Positions 8,465 to 17,218 of a DNA stretch of 64,000 nucleotides are shown one piece after another. The DNA is from Oricola thermophila (GTDB lineage Bacteria; Pseudomonadota; Alphaproteobacteria; Rhizobiales; Rhizobiaceae), in the NCBI RefSeq assembly GCF_013358405.1, contig NZ_CP054836.1, forward strand, positions 2,790,001-2,854,000, read 5' to 3'. A program made the position numbers and the translations under genes. Every line of letters begins with the position of its first letter. The first letter of the stretch is position 1. Under the pieces are notes generated by a model that did not search any database, was not told where the DNA came from, and worked only from the letters and a program-made list of their open reading frames with translations.

Positions 8465-9821
8465 AAGCACGGCAACGACCGAACTGACCGCGGTCGAGCT
8501 GCGCGACCGCATCGCGCAGGGCGCGCTGAAGGCGCGCGAGGCGGCGGAGGCCTTCCTGCAGCGGGTGCGCGAGCGCGACGGCGAAATCGGCGCCTTCGCC
8601 TGGCACGACCCGGATTTCGTCCGGCACCAGGCGGACGCCCTCGACCGGCACCGCGAATCCGGCCGACCGCTGGGCGCGCTGCACGGCGTGCCCGTGGCGC
8701 TGAAGGACATCATCGACACCGCCCGCATCCCGACCGCGAACGGAACGGCAATGGACGCCGGACGGACGCCCGGGCGCGACGCGGCCATCGTGGAACGGCT
8801 CAAGGCGGAAGGCGCGATCATCCTCGGCAAGACGGTGACGACGGAACTCGCCGGGATGGAGCCGGCCGGGACGCGCAATCCGCACAACACGGCGCACACG
8901 CCGGGCGGGTCGTCGTCCGGATCCGCGGCGGCGGTCGCCGCCGGAATGGCGCCGCTGGCGATCGGAACCCAGACACGCGGATCGGTGATCCGCCCCGCGG
9001 CCTTCTGCGGCGTGACGGGTTTCAAGCCGACCTTCGGGGCGATCCCGCGCACCGGCGTGCTGCGGCAGTCGCAGACCCTCGACACGGTGGGCGTCTTCGC
9101 CCGCACGGTGGAGGACGCGGCGATGCTGGCCGAGGCGCTCTTCGGCGCGGACGAACACGATCCGGCCACAGCGCCGGCGCCGCATCCGCGCCTGCTCGAG
9201 ACCGCGCGCTCGAAGCCGCCGGTGAAGCCGATGTTCGCCCTCGTGCACACGCCGTTCCGGGACCGCGCAGACGCGCAGACCGGGGCGGCCCTCGCGGAGC
9301 TGGCGGCGTTCCTCGGCGAGAACTGCTTCGAGGCGGAGCTGCCCGAGGTGTTCGCGGGCGCGCCGGCGATCGTCGAGACGATCAACCTAGCGGAGATGTC
9401 GAAGAACTGCGCGCGCTATCTCGACCGCGGGCGCGACACGCTGGGCGAACGGACCGTCGCGGCGCTCGAGAAGGGCAGCGCGATCACCGCGCGCGACTAT
9501 CTCGCCGCGCTCGACTGGCGCGAGGTGCTTTACGCCGGCCTGGCGGAAATCTTCGAGCGCTGCGACGCGATCATCACGCCGGCGGCGCCGGGGCCGGCAC
9601 CGCGCGGCCTGGAAAGCACCGGCGATCCCGTCTTCAACGAGCTGTGGACCCTTTGCGGCACGCCGGCAATCACCATACCCGCCTTCGAGGCGGAAAACGG
9701 CCTGCCCATGGGCGTGCAGCTGATCGGGCCGCGCGGCCACGACGGTCGGCTGCTGCGCACGGCGCGATGGCTGGCCGACACGCTGGCTGCAGGCAGCACG
9801 GAGGAAGAACGATATGGGTGA
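8454..9821 (+). CDS. amidase (amidase-signature family)
   Basis: 455 residues. Hydrolyses a carboxamide to acid and ammonia; the exact substrate is unknown. The Ser-cisSer-Lys triad is visible: Lys84 in PVALKD, cis-Ser153 in the Gly/Ser-rich loop TPGGSSSGSAAA and nucleophile Ser177 in GTQTRGSVIRP. There is no signal peptide, so it acts in the cytoplasm. Its gene overlaps the end of the DctM gene, which makes the TRAP cargo a good candidate for its substrate or for the product of an earlier amide-forming or nitrile-hydrating step. GatA is unlikely because GatB/GatC are absent and the context is catabolic. Confidence 0.9.
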   Translation: MDARSTATTELTAVELRDRIAQGALKAREAAEAFLQRVRERDGEIGAFAWHDPDFVRHQADALDRHRESGRPLGALHGVPVALKDIIDTARIPTANGTAMDAGRTPGRDAAIVERLKAEGAIILGKTVTTELAGMEPAGTRNPHNTAHTPGGSSSGSAAAVAAGMAPLAIGTQTRGSVIRPAAFCGVTGFKPTFGAIPRTGVLRQSQTLDTVGVFARTVEDAAMLAEALFGADEHDPATAPAPHPRLLETARSKPPVKPMFALVHTPFRDRADAQTGAALAELAAFLGENCFEAELPEVFAGAPAIVETINLAEMSKNCARYLDRGRDTLGERTVAALEKGSAITARDYLAALDWREVLYAGLAEIFERCDAIITPAAPGPAPRGLESTGDPVFNELWTLCGTPAITIPAFEAENGLPMGVQLIGPRGHDGRLLRTARWLADTLAAGSTEEERYG

Positions 9822-9987
9822 CAAGTTCCTGGCGGCCCTTGCCCTGGCCGTGCTCGCCGGCTTCCTCGGCATACTGGTGTGGAACGTGCCGCGTCTCGAC
9901 CTGGCCTGCGTCGTCGCGCTGACGCTGGGGCTGGCCGTCTACGACTTCGTGCGCGGATTCCGCACGGAAGGGAAGCGGCAGAAATAG
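9814..9987 (+). CDS. 57-residue hydrophobic protein of unknown function
   Basis: A very short gene starting inside the amidase stop region (8-nt overlap) with GGAGGAAG just upstream, so it looks translated and coupled to the amidase. The product starts MGDKFLAALA and has two hydrophobic segments (about 4-23 and 30-44) joined by WNVPRLD, with a basic C-terminus (RGFRTEGKRQK). It could be a two-helix inner-membrane peptide. I know no family. Position at the end of the TRAP-amidase operon suggests a role linked to that transporter, but this is inference only. Confidence 0.6.
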   Translation: MGDKFLAALALAVLAGFLGILVWNVPRLDLACVVALTLGLAVYDFVRGFRTEGKRQK

Positions 9988-10021
9988 CCGCTCCCCGCGG
10001 TGCGGGCAGCCCGGGTCCGGA

Positions 10022-11674
10022 TCAGGCCCCGGCCTCGAGCGCGCGGGCACGCTCCGCCTGGCGCGAAAGCACCGTCTTCAGGTCGAACGCAGCCTCCATG
10101 AGCGCCTTCGTGTAGTCGCTTTGGGGATTGCCGAAAATCTCCTCCGTCGGCCCCTGCTCGACGATGTCGCCGGTGCGCATGACGACCACGTAGTCGGCAA
10201 GCGCGCGCACGACGGCAAGGTCGTGGCTGATGAAGATGAAGGAGAGGTCGTAACGCTCCTGGATCTCGCGCAGGAGCACGATGATCTGCTTCTGCACGGA
10301 CCGGTCGAGCGCCGATGTCGGCTCGTCCAGCACGACGACCTTCGGCTTCAGGACGATGGCGCGGGCAATGGCGATGCGCTGGCGCTGGCCGCCGGAAAAC
10401 TCGTGCGGGAAGCGGTTGCGCGATGCCGGGTCGAGGCCGACCTCGCGCAGGGCCTGGACGGCGCGCTCGTCGCGCTGCTTCGCCGTCAGCTCCGGCTCGT
10501 GAACCAAGAGGCCCTCGGTGACGATCTCGCCGGCTGTCAGGCGCGGCGACAGCGAGCCGTACGGGTCCTGGAAGACCATCTGCAGGTTGCGCCGGAGAGG
10601 CAGGATCTCCTTGCGGCCGGACACGCCGCTGATCTCGCGGCCCTGGAACACGACGCGGCCCTCCGACGGGATCAGCTGCAGCAGCGCGCGGCCGAGAGTC
10701 GACTTGCCGGACCCCGACTCGCCGACGATGCCGATGGTCTGCCTGCGCCGCAGCGTAAGGCCGACATCCCGCACCGCGCGAACCTCGAAGCGGCGGCCGG
10801 AGAGCAGGCCGCCGCGCCGCAGGAAGGTGACGGAGACATTGTCGGCGGAGAGCAGGATGTCGGCATCCCCGGAGACGGGCGGCTTGGAGCCTTCCGGCTC
10901 GGCGGCAAGCAGCATCCTCGTGTAGTCGTGGCGCGGTGCGGCGAATATGTCGGCGGCGGCCCCCTCCTCCACCACCTGGCCCTTGCGCATGACATAGACG
11001 CGGTCGGCGAAGGCCTCGACGATGCCGAGGTCATGGGTGATGAAGATGATCGCCATGCCGAGACGCGCCTGCAGCTCGGCGAGCAGGCCGAGGATCTCGG
11101 CCTGGATGGTGACGTCGAGCGCGGTCGTCGGCTCGTCGGCGATCAGCAGGTCGGGATCGTTGGAGAGCGCCATGGCGATCATGACGCGCTGGCGCTGCCC
11201 GCCCGACAGTTCGTGCGGGTAGGAGTCGATGCGGCGCTCGGGATCGGGAATCTGCACCAGGCGGAGCAGTTCCAGCGCGCGGGCGCGCGCCTGCTGCGCC
11301 GTCATGCCGCCATGCACCATCAGCGGCTCTGCCATCTGCCGGCCGATGGTGTAGAGCGGATCGAGCGAGGTCATCGGCTCCTGGAAGATCATGGTGACCT
11401 TGTTGCCGCGGATCTCGTTGAGCCGTCGGCCCGGCATGCCGATCAGCTCGCGGTCGCGGTACCGCGCCGACCCGCTCGCGCTGCCGTTGGAGGCCAGCAG
11501 GCCCATCGCCGCCATCATCACCTGGCTCTTGCCGGAGCCGGATTCGCCGACGACGGCGACGGTCTCGCCGGAATGGACCGTCATGTCGACACCGTTGACG
11601 GCATCGACCGTGCCGTCCGGCGTGTCGAAGGAAACCCGGAGATCCCGGATCGTGAATATCGGTTCCGCAGCCAT
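10022..11674 (-). CDS. ABC transporter ATPase, two fused nucleotide-binding domains (OppD-OppF / GsiA type)
   Basis: 550 residues. Drives import by the peptide-type permease encoded upstream. It is two ATPases in one chain: Walker [11 protein letters not shown] (42-50) with signature LSGGQRQRV, then a second Walker [10 protein letters not shown] near residue 318 with signature FSGGQRQRI. Each half also has a Walker B ending DEPT and an oligopeptide-type C-terminal extension. Last gene of a leftward operon, separated by one base from the stop of the preceding permease (TGA-C-ATG). The fused arrangement is common in rhizobial Opp/Dpp/Gsi systems. No good terminator is visible after the stop. 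Confidence 0.95.
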   Translation of the reverse strand: MAAEPIFTIRDLRVSFDTPDGTVDAVNGVDMTVHSGETVAVVGESGSGKSQVMMAAMGLLASNGSASGSARYRDRELIGMPGRRLNEIRGNKVTMIFQEPMTSLDPLYTIGRQMAEPLMVHGGMTAQQARARALELLRLVQIPDPERRIDSYPHELSGGQRQRVMIAMALSNDPDLLIADEPTTALDVTIQAEILGLLAELQARLGMAIIFITHDLGIVEAFADRVYVMRKGQVVEEGAAADIFAAPRHDYTRMLLAAEPEGSKPPVSGDADILLSADNVSVTFLRRGGLLSGRRFEVRAVRDVGLTLRRRQTIGIVGESGSGKSTLGRALLQLIPSEGRVVFQGREISGVSGRKEILPLRRNLQMVFQDPYGSLSPRLTAGEIVTEGLLVHEPELTAKQRDERAVQALREVGLDPASRNRFPHEFSGGQRQRIAIARAIVLKPKVVVLDEPTSALDRSVQKQIIVLLREIQERYDLSFIFISHDLAVVRALADYVVVMRTGDIVEQGPTEEIFGNPQSDYTKALMEAAFDLKTVLSRQAERARALEAGA

Positions 11675-11675
11675 G

Positions 11676-12806
11676 TCAGCGATCCTTCGGGTCGAGCGCG
11701 TCGCGCAGCCCGTCGCCCAGGAAGTTGAGGGCGAAGAGCAGCACGGTCAGCGCGATGGACGGATAGATGAGCATGTAGGGCGCGCCGCGCATGTTCTTGG
11801 CGCCCTCGGAGATCAGCACGCCGAGCGAGGTCATCGGCTCCTGCACGCCGAGGCCGAGGAAGGAGAGGAAGCTCTCCAGCAGGATGACCTTGGGGATCAG
11901 CAGCGTCATGTAGATGATGATGGGGCCCAGCGTGTTGGGAATGATGTGCCTGCGCACGATGCCGCCGGAACTGACGCCCAGCGCCTCGGCGGCGAGAACG
12001 AATTCGCGCCGTCGCAGCGAAATCGTCTGGCCGCGCACGATGCGCGCTATGTCGAGCCACTCGACGGCGCCGACGGCGATGAACATGAGGATCACGTTGC
12101 GGCCGAAAAACACCACCAGCAGGATGACGAAGAAGATGAAGGGCAGCGAGTAGATGATGTCGACGACGCGCATCATCACATTGTCGATCCGCCCGCCGAG
12201 GAAGCCGGCCGTCGCGCCGTAGGCGACGCCGATCAGCAGCGCGACACAGGTCGCCAGCGCGCCGATCATCAGCGATATCCGGATCGAGATCAGGATGCGG
12301 GCGAACAGGTCGCGGCCGTTGGCATCGGTGCCGAAGATGAAGCGCAGGCGCTGCACCTCGGCCTCCATGACGACCGAGCGGCCGTCATCCGAACTGCTTG
12401 CGATGCGCGTATCCGTGAACAGGTCGGAGCGGTCGAGATAGCGCGTCACGCGCGGGTCGATCTCGCGCGACGATTCCGCCTCGATTCGTATGACACCGCC
12501 GTCCACGGCGATATCGCGCAGGTCCAGCCGTGCCCGCGACAGCGCCTTCTCGGCCTCCGGCACGATCTGGTCGGCGCGCGGATAGGGCTCGAGGCTGGCC
12601 GGCACCTTCACATACTCGGAATAGACGGTGGCGTAGTGGTGCGGGCTGAGCATGGGGCCGAAAATGCCGGCGAACACGTAGACGACGAGAATGACAATGC
12701 TCGCCATCGCCGCCTTGTTGCGGCGCAGGCGCAGGAACGCGGTCTCCCACAAGGAGCGGCTTCTCATTTCCGGCGCCGGGTTCTGAACGCTTGCAGCATC
12801 GGTCAT
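11676..12806 (-). CDS. peptide-type ABC transporter permease (OppC/DppC-like)
   Basis: 376 residues. Second membrane subunit of the importer. It has an N-terminal membrane anchor (about 33-54), then a periplasmic insert of roughly 130 residues, then FGTDANGRDLFARILISIRISL, the signature of OppC-type permeases, and five more helices with the EAA-like loop EFVLAAEALGVSSGGIVRRHIIPN that contacts the ATPase. The insert is longer than in textbook DppC (about 300 residues) and resembles YejE-type permeases. Starts 8 bases after the stop of the first permease. Start set at MTDAASV; upstream reading frame overlaps the previous gene. Confidence 0.93.
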   Translation of the reverse strand: MTDAASVQNPAPEMRSRSLWETAFLRLRRNKAAMASIVILVVYVFAGIFGPMLSPHHYATVYSEYVKVPASLEPYPRADQIVPEAEKALSRARLDLRDIAVDGGVIRIEAESSREIDPRVTRYLDRSDLFTDTRIASSSDDGRSVVMEAEVQRLRFIFGTDANGRDLFARILISIRISLMIGALATCVALLIGVAYGATAGFLGGRIDNVMMRVVDIIYSLPFIFFVILLVVFFGRNVILMFIAVGAVEWLDIARIVRGQTISLRRREFVLAAEALGVSSGGIVRRHIIPNTLGPIIIYMTLLIPKVILLESFLSFLGLGVQEPMTSLGVLISEGAKNMRGAPYMLIYPSIALTVLLFALNFLGDGLRDALDPKDR

Positions 12807-12814
12807 GGCGGGCC

Positions 12815-13738
12815 TCAATCGTAGCGCACGCGCGGATCCAGCGCGGCATAGAGAAGGTCGACAATCAGATTGAACACGACCACGAAGACGGCGACGATGA
12901 TGACGGTGCCCATCACCAGCGTGTAATCGCGGTTGAGCGCACCCTGCACGAAATAGCGACCGACGCCCGGAAGGCCAAAGATCGATTCGACGACCACGGA
13001 TCCGGTCAGCAGTGCGGCGGCTGCGGGGCCGAGATAGGAAACCGCCGGCAGCGCGGCAGCGCGCAGTGAATGGGTGACGACGATCATGCGGACCGGCAGG
13101 CCGTAGGCGCGGGCAGTGCGCACGTGGTCGGAACGCAACGCCTCGATCATCGAGCCGCGCATCAGCCGCGCAATCACCGCGACCTGCGGCAGGGCAAGAG
13201 TGATCACGGGAAGCAGCATGTGCTGCAGCGAGCCGCCATCCCAGCCCCCCGCCGGCAGCCAGCCAAGCCAGACGCCGAAAACCAGGGACAGGACGGGCGC
13301 GACGACGAAATTGGGAATGGTGATGCCGAAGGTGGCAATCGTGATCACCGCGTAGTCGACCCACCCGTTCTGGCGCAGCGCGGCAATGGTGCCGAGCACC
13401 GTTCCGAGGATGAAGGCCAGCAGAAGGGCGAGGCTGCCAAGCTGGACCGAGACCGGCAGGCCGTTGCCCAAAAGCTGCTGAACGGAGAAGTCGCGATAGA
13501 TGAAGCTCGGCCCGAGATCGCCGCGGAAGAGATTGCCGAGATAGTAGAAATACTGTTCCCACACCGGCCTATCTAGATGGAAGACCCGGTTCAGGTTCTC
13601 CAGCACCTTGGCCTCGAGAGTGCGCTCGCGGTCGAACGGGCCGCCCGGCGCCACCCGCATCAGAAAGAAGGAAATGGTGATGATCAGGAACAGTGTAGGG
13701 ATCGCGCCGAGAAGGCGGCGTATCGCGTAACCGAACAT
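12815..13738 (-). CDS. peptide-type ABC transporter permease (OppB/DppB-like)
   Basis: 307 residues, usual length. First membrane subunit of the importer. The family N-terminus (MFGYAIRRLLGAIPTLFLI), the soluble LDRPVWEQYFYYLGNLFRGDLGPS segment and the cytoplasmic coupling loop DHVRTARAYGLP are all present, with six membrane helices. Follows the binding-protein gene after a 70-base gap that holds a GC-rich hairpin, and is followed by the OppC-like permease with 8 bases between them. Confidence 0.95.
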   Translation of the reverse strand: MFGYAIRRLLGAIPTLFLIITISFFLMRVAPGGPFDRERTLEAKVLENLNRVFHLDRPVWEQYFYYLGNLFRGDLGPSFIYRDFSVQQLLGNGLPVSVQLGSLALLLAFILGTVLGTIAALRQNGWVDYAVITIATFGITIPNFVVAPVLSLVFGVWLGWLPAGGWDGGSLQHMLLPVITLALPQVAVIARLMRGSMIEALRSDHVRTARAYGLPVRMIVVTHSLRAAALPAVSYLGPAAAALLTGSVVVESIFGLPGVGRYFVQGALNRDYTLVMGTVIIVAVFVVVFNLIVDLLYAALDPRVRYD

Positions 13739-13772
13739 TGGCTACAACCTTCCTGTTTGCACCATAGCCCGC

Positions 13773-13788
13773 CCGGCCGCGAGGCCGG
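13773..13788 (-). promoter_or_regulatory. intercistronic hairpin after the Opp-type binding-protein gene
   Basis: Perfect 6-bp inverted repeat CCGGCC / GGCCGG with a 4-base loop, inside the 70-base gap between binding protein and first permease. It has no U-tract. It is similar in placement to the hairpins after the TRAP and Liv-type binding-protein genes. Confidence 0.45.
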
Positions 13789-13808
13789 ACGGAACGATGA
13801 TGCGACTG

Positions 13809-15392
13809 TTACTCGCTGATGCTCAGGAAGCGCGTCGCGTGAACGTGCTGGATGTTGTCCTCCCAGCCCTTGAGCTTGGGAGAAACCACCGCGAGCGATG
13901 AGTAGAACAGCAGCGGGATGAACGGCATGTCCCGCATGAAGATGGCCTCGGCCTCGCGCAGGATCTCCGCGCGCTTGGCCAGGTCGGTTTCCGCCGCGGC
14001 CTTGTCCAGGAGCGCGTCATACTCCGGGTTGTCATACTGGGCGTAGTTGAAGCCCGGATTGTCGGCCTCGACCAAGAACAGGAAGTTCTGCGGGTCGGAA
14101 TAGTCGCCGATCCAGCCGGCGCGCGCCACGTCGAAATCCTTGTCGTCGCGCAGCATCGCGTAGTGGGCCGAGATGTCTCGAACGTTGAATTCCACATTGA
14201 CGCCGAGAGGCTTCCACATCTCGGCAATCGCGGTGGCCGTGTTCTTGTGGTTCTCGGAGTTGTTGTAGGAAATCTCCAGCGTGACCGGATTGTCCGGACC
14301 GTAACCGGCCTCGGTCATCAGCTCGACCGCCTTGTCCTCGCGATCAAGCAGCGGCATGTCCGCCCATTCGGCCTCGGCGCCGCCGCCCTCGTAGTTGCCG
14401 ATGCCCGGCGGCACGAGAGAGAAGGCGGGCAGCATGGCGCCGGCCCAGATTTCCTCGCCGAGGAACTCGCGGTCGATGGCCATCGCCAGCGCCTGGCGTA
14501 CGCGCACGTCCGAAAGCGGCTCGCGCTTCATGTTGAGCGCGTAGTAGTATGTTCCCAGATAGGGCGTGATGCGGACCTGGTCGCCCAGCCGCTCCTTGAG
14601 CGAGGCGATCTGCTCGGTCGGAAGGTCCTCGCAGCTCAGCACCTCGCCGGCCTCGAAACGGCGCACGCAGGCGGCGCGATCCTCGATCGACAGGTACTCG
14701 ACCCGGTCGATCTGCACGTTGGCCGCGTCATGGAAATTCTCGTTCTTCTCCATGACGATCTTGTCGTTCGGCTGGAACGAGACGAGCTTGTAGGCGCCGT
14801 TGGACACCATGTTCTCCGGCAGCACGAAATCGGAACCGTGTTCCTTCACCGACGCCGGATGGACCGGAAGGCCGGTCTGGTGCGTCAGCAACTCGAGGAA
14901 ATAGGGCGTCGCCTGTTCCAGGGTGATCTCGAGCGTCCGGTCGTCAAGCGCGACCACGCCCAGCTCGGACGTGTCCATCTCGCCCTTGTTGATGCTCTCG
15001 GCATTCTTGATGGGGTAGAGGATGTTGGCGTATTTCGCCCCGGTCTCGGGCGTCATGATCCTCTGCAGCGAAAAGACGAAATCGCCGGCGACCACCGGAT
15101 CGCCGTTCGACCACTTCGCGTCCCCGCGCAGCTTGAAGGTGTACACCGTGCCGTCGCCGGACACCTCCCAGCTCTCGGCCACGCCCGGAATGATGTTGGC
15201 AGCCGCGTCATAGACAACGAGGCCCTCGTAGAGATCGCGCAGGATGCGCGCCTCGATGGTGGTCGAGGTCTTGTGCTGATCCAGTGTTTCCGGATCACCG
15301 TCATTGCCCCGCACATAGGTCACGGCATTGGCAAGTCCGGCGCTGCCCGCGAGCATGGAAGCCGCAAGCAATGCTGTCATCAGATGTTTCAT
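13809..15392 (-). CDS. peptide-type ABC transporter substrate-binding protein (SBP_bac_5 family)
   Basis: 527 residues. Periplasmic receptor of the importer. A Sec signal peptide (MKHLMTALLAASMLAGSAGLANA) is followed by the family pattern TYVRGNDGDPETLDQHKTSTTIEARILRDLYEGL and by AESWEVSGDGTVYTFKLRGDAKWSNGDPV, the classic family-5 binding-protein block. The ligand may be an oligopeptide, but this family also binds opines and sugars. AGGAGGT lies 6 bases before the ATG, predicting strong translation. First gene of the leftward operon; its promoter region faces that of the Liv-type operon. Confidence 0.95.
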   Translation of the reverse strand: MKHLMTALLAASMLAGSAGLANAVTYVRGNDGDPETLDQHKTSTTIEARILRDLYEGLVVYDAAANIIPGVAESWEVSGDGTVYTFKLRGDAKWSNGDPVVAGDFVFSLQRIMTPETGAKYANILYPIKNAESINKGEMDTSELGVVALDDRTLEITLEQATPYFLELLTHQTGLPVHPASVKEHGSDFVLPENMVSNGAYKLVSFQPNDKIVMEKNENFHDAANVQIDRVEYLSIEDRAACVRRFEAGEVLSCEDLPTEQIASLKERLGDQVRITPYLGTYYYALNMKREPLSDVRVRQALAMAIDREFLGEEIWAGAMLPAFSLVPPGIGNYEGGGAEAEWADMPLLDREDKAVELMTEAGYGPDNPVTLEISYNNSENHKNTATAIAEMWKPLGVNVEFNVRDISAHYAMLRDDKDFDVARAGWIGDYSDPQNFLFLVEADNPGFNYAQYDNPEYDALLDKAAAETDLAKRAEILREAEAIFMRDMPFIPLLFYSSLAVVSPKLKGWEDNIQHVHATRFLSISE

Positions 15393-15751
15393 GGAAACCT
15401 CCTGTAGGTGGGCCGGCCGGCGGCAGCGCCCCGGCGCGGATCGAACCAGTATTCAGAAACAATCCGGGCGGCAGGTCAAACGCAAGTTTTCGCAATTGCG
15501 ACATATGAAAGCACCGACACGCGCGCTTGCCCGAGGCCATCTCCGCCGGCCTCGACGAGTCGATCTCGCCGGACGGAACGGAAACGCCAGAAGAACCGGC
15601 AGTAACAGCCCGTCGGGCCCGCGTTCTTCTTTCCGAATTACGCACAATGGATAATTGCGGCGGTCCGTCGCAATCCGTTACCACCAATGCTCCGGCCGGG
15701 AATTCCCGGAATTGTTGCCGGAAGACAGTTACTCATTTTGGGAGGAGCCAT
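15393..15751. promoter_or_regulatory. 359-base divergent control region between two ABC importer operons
   Basis: No convincing gene lies here. For the leftward Opp-type operon a candidate promoter has TTGACC (minus strand, 15479-15474), an 18-base spacer and TGAATA (15455-15450). For the rightward Liv-type operon GATAAT at 15650-15655 is a good -10 with a weak TTCTTT 17 bases upstream (15627-15632). Two perfect palindromes, TCGCAATTGCGA (15490-15501) and CCGGGAATTCCCGG (15696-15709), lie near the left and right promoters respectively and may be regulator sites. Confidence 0.45.
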
Positions 15752-17107
15752 ATGAGCAAGAAGTTCATCATAAATCGCCGGTCCGTGCTGAAATACGGCG
15801 GCGTCGCCTCGGCGGCGCTGGCAACACCGTACTTCTTCACGCGCGGCGCGCTCGCACAGAGCGAGAACTACCGCAATGCGCCGAAAGGCGGCACGGTGAC
15901 CTTCGGGTTCAACGTACCGCAGACCGGCGCATATGCCGACGAGGGCGCCGACGAGCTGCGTGCATACGAGCTCGCCGTCGAACACATCAACGCCGGCGGC
16001 GGCGGCATGCTGGACACCTTCTCGTCCTCCGCGCTGCGCGACGCGGGCGGCGGCGTCAACGGAAAGAAGGTCGAGTTCGTCACCGGCGACACCCAGACCA
16101 AGTCCGACGCGGCCCGTGCATCCGCCAAGCGCATGATCGAGAATGACGGCGCCATCATGATCACCGGCGGCTCGTCCTCGGGTGTCGCGATTGCCGTCCA
16201 GGGCCTTTGCCAGGAGGCCGGCGTCATCTTCATGGCCGGCCTGACCCACTCCAACGACACGACCGGCAAGGACAAGCGCGCCAACGGTTTCCGCCACTTC
16301 TTCAACACCGAGATGACGGGCGCCGCCCTCGCCCCGGTGCTCAAGAACAACTACGGCACCGACCGCAAGGCCTACCACCTGACGGCCGACTACACCTGGG
16401 GCTGGTCGCAGGAAGAGTCGATCAAGAAGTACACCGAACAGCTCGGCTGGGAGACGGTCGCGGCCGTCCGCACCCCGCTCGGCGCCGGCGACTTCTCGCA
16501 GTACATCACGCCGGTGCTGAACTCCGGCGCCGACGTGCTGGTGCTGAACCACTACGGCAAGGACATGGTCAACTCGCTGACCCAGGCCGTCCAGTTCGGG
16601 CTGCGTGACAAGCAGGTCAACGGCAAGAACTTCGAGATCGTCGTCCCGCTCTACTCGCGCCTGATGGCCCAGGGCGCCGGCGAGAACGTGAAGGGCATCT
16701 TCGGTTCGACCAACTGGCACTGGTCGCTGCAGGACGAGGCCTCCCAGGCCTTCGTCAAGTCGTTCGGCGAAAAGTACGGCTTCCCGCCGTCCCAGGCTGC
16801 GCACACCTGCTACTGCCAGGCCATCCTCTACGCGGACGCCTGCCAGCGTGCCGGCACCTTCCGCCCGTCGGCGGTCGGCGCTGCGCTGGAGGACTTCGAG
16901 TTCGACGGTCTCGGCAACGGCCCGGTCCTCTACCGGGGCGACGACCACCAGTGCTTCAAGGACATCCTTGTCGTGAAGGGCAAGGAGAACCCGTCGTCCA
17001 AGTTCGACCTCCTGGAAGTCGTGGAAGTGACGCCGCGCGCCCAGGTCGAATACCCGGCCGAACTGCTCGGCGGCGAGCTCGGCCCGTACAACGACGGCGA
17101 AGCCTAA
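15752..17107 (+). CDS. ABC transporter substrate-binding protein, branched-chain amino acid / amide type
   Basis: 451 residues. Periplasmic binding protein of the Liv-type importer. The N-terminus is a twin-arginine-like signal (NRRSVLKYGG, hydrophobic core, ALAQ cleavage). The type I periplasmic fold is seen in TVTFGFNVPQTGAYADEGADELRAYELAVEHIN and in the ligand-pocket region MITGGSSSGVAIAVQGLCQEAGVIFMAGLTHSNDTT. Ligand unknown; amino acids, amides, urea and aromatic acids are all bound by this family. GGGAGGAG precedes the ATG at 15752 by 5 bases; the longer upstream frame lacks a ribosome site. A GC-rich hairpin follows the gene. Confidence 0.92.
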   Translation: MSKKFIINRRSVLKYGGVASAALATPYFFTRGALAQSENYRNAPKGGTVTFGFNVPQTGAYADEGADELRAYELAVEHINAGGGGMLDTFSSSALRDAGGGVNGKKVEFVTGDTQTKSDAARASAKRMIENDGAIMITGGSSSGVAIAVQGLCQEAGVIFMAGLTHSNDTTGKDKRANGFRHFFNTEMTGAALAPVLKNNYGTDRKAYHLTADYTWGWSQEESIKKYTEQLGWETVAAVRTPLGAGDFSQYITPVLNSGADVLVLNHYGKDMVNSLTQAVQFGLRDKQVNGKNFEIVVPLYSRLMAQGAGENVKGIFGSTNWHWSLQDEASQAFVKSFGEKYGFPPSQAAHTCYCQAILYADACQRAGTFRPSAVGAALEDFEFDGLGNGPVLYRGDDHQCFKDILVVKGKENPSSKFDLLEVVEVTPRAQVEYPAELLGGELGPYNDGEA

Positions 17108-17128
17108 ACCGCAATCGACCGCAACCGG

Positions 17129-17151
17129 CCGGCCGCCACATCGGCGGCCGG
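17129..17151 (+). promoter_or_regulatory. intercistronic hairpin after the Liv-type binding-protein gene
   Basis: Perfect 9-bp inverted repeat CCGGCCGCC / GGCGGCCGG with a 5-base loop, in the 111-base gap before the first permease gene. Only TTC follows, so it is not a classical terminator; partial termination or message protection fits better. Confidence 0.5.
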
Positions 17152-17218
17152 TTCGCAATCGGGACAACAATCCAAATCCGCCGACCGAGGTCGCCGGATC
17201 AGTTCGCGGTAGCTTAAA

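Noticed and set aside
9988..10021. GC-rich stretch between the tiny membrane gene and the ABC ATPase gene as a two-way terminator
   Set aside because: No stable stem followed by a T-run on either strand could be drawn.
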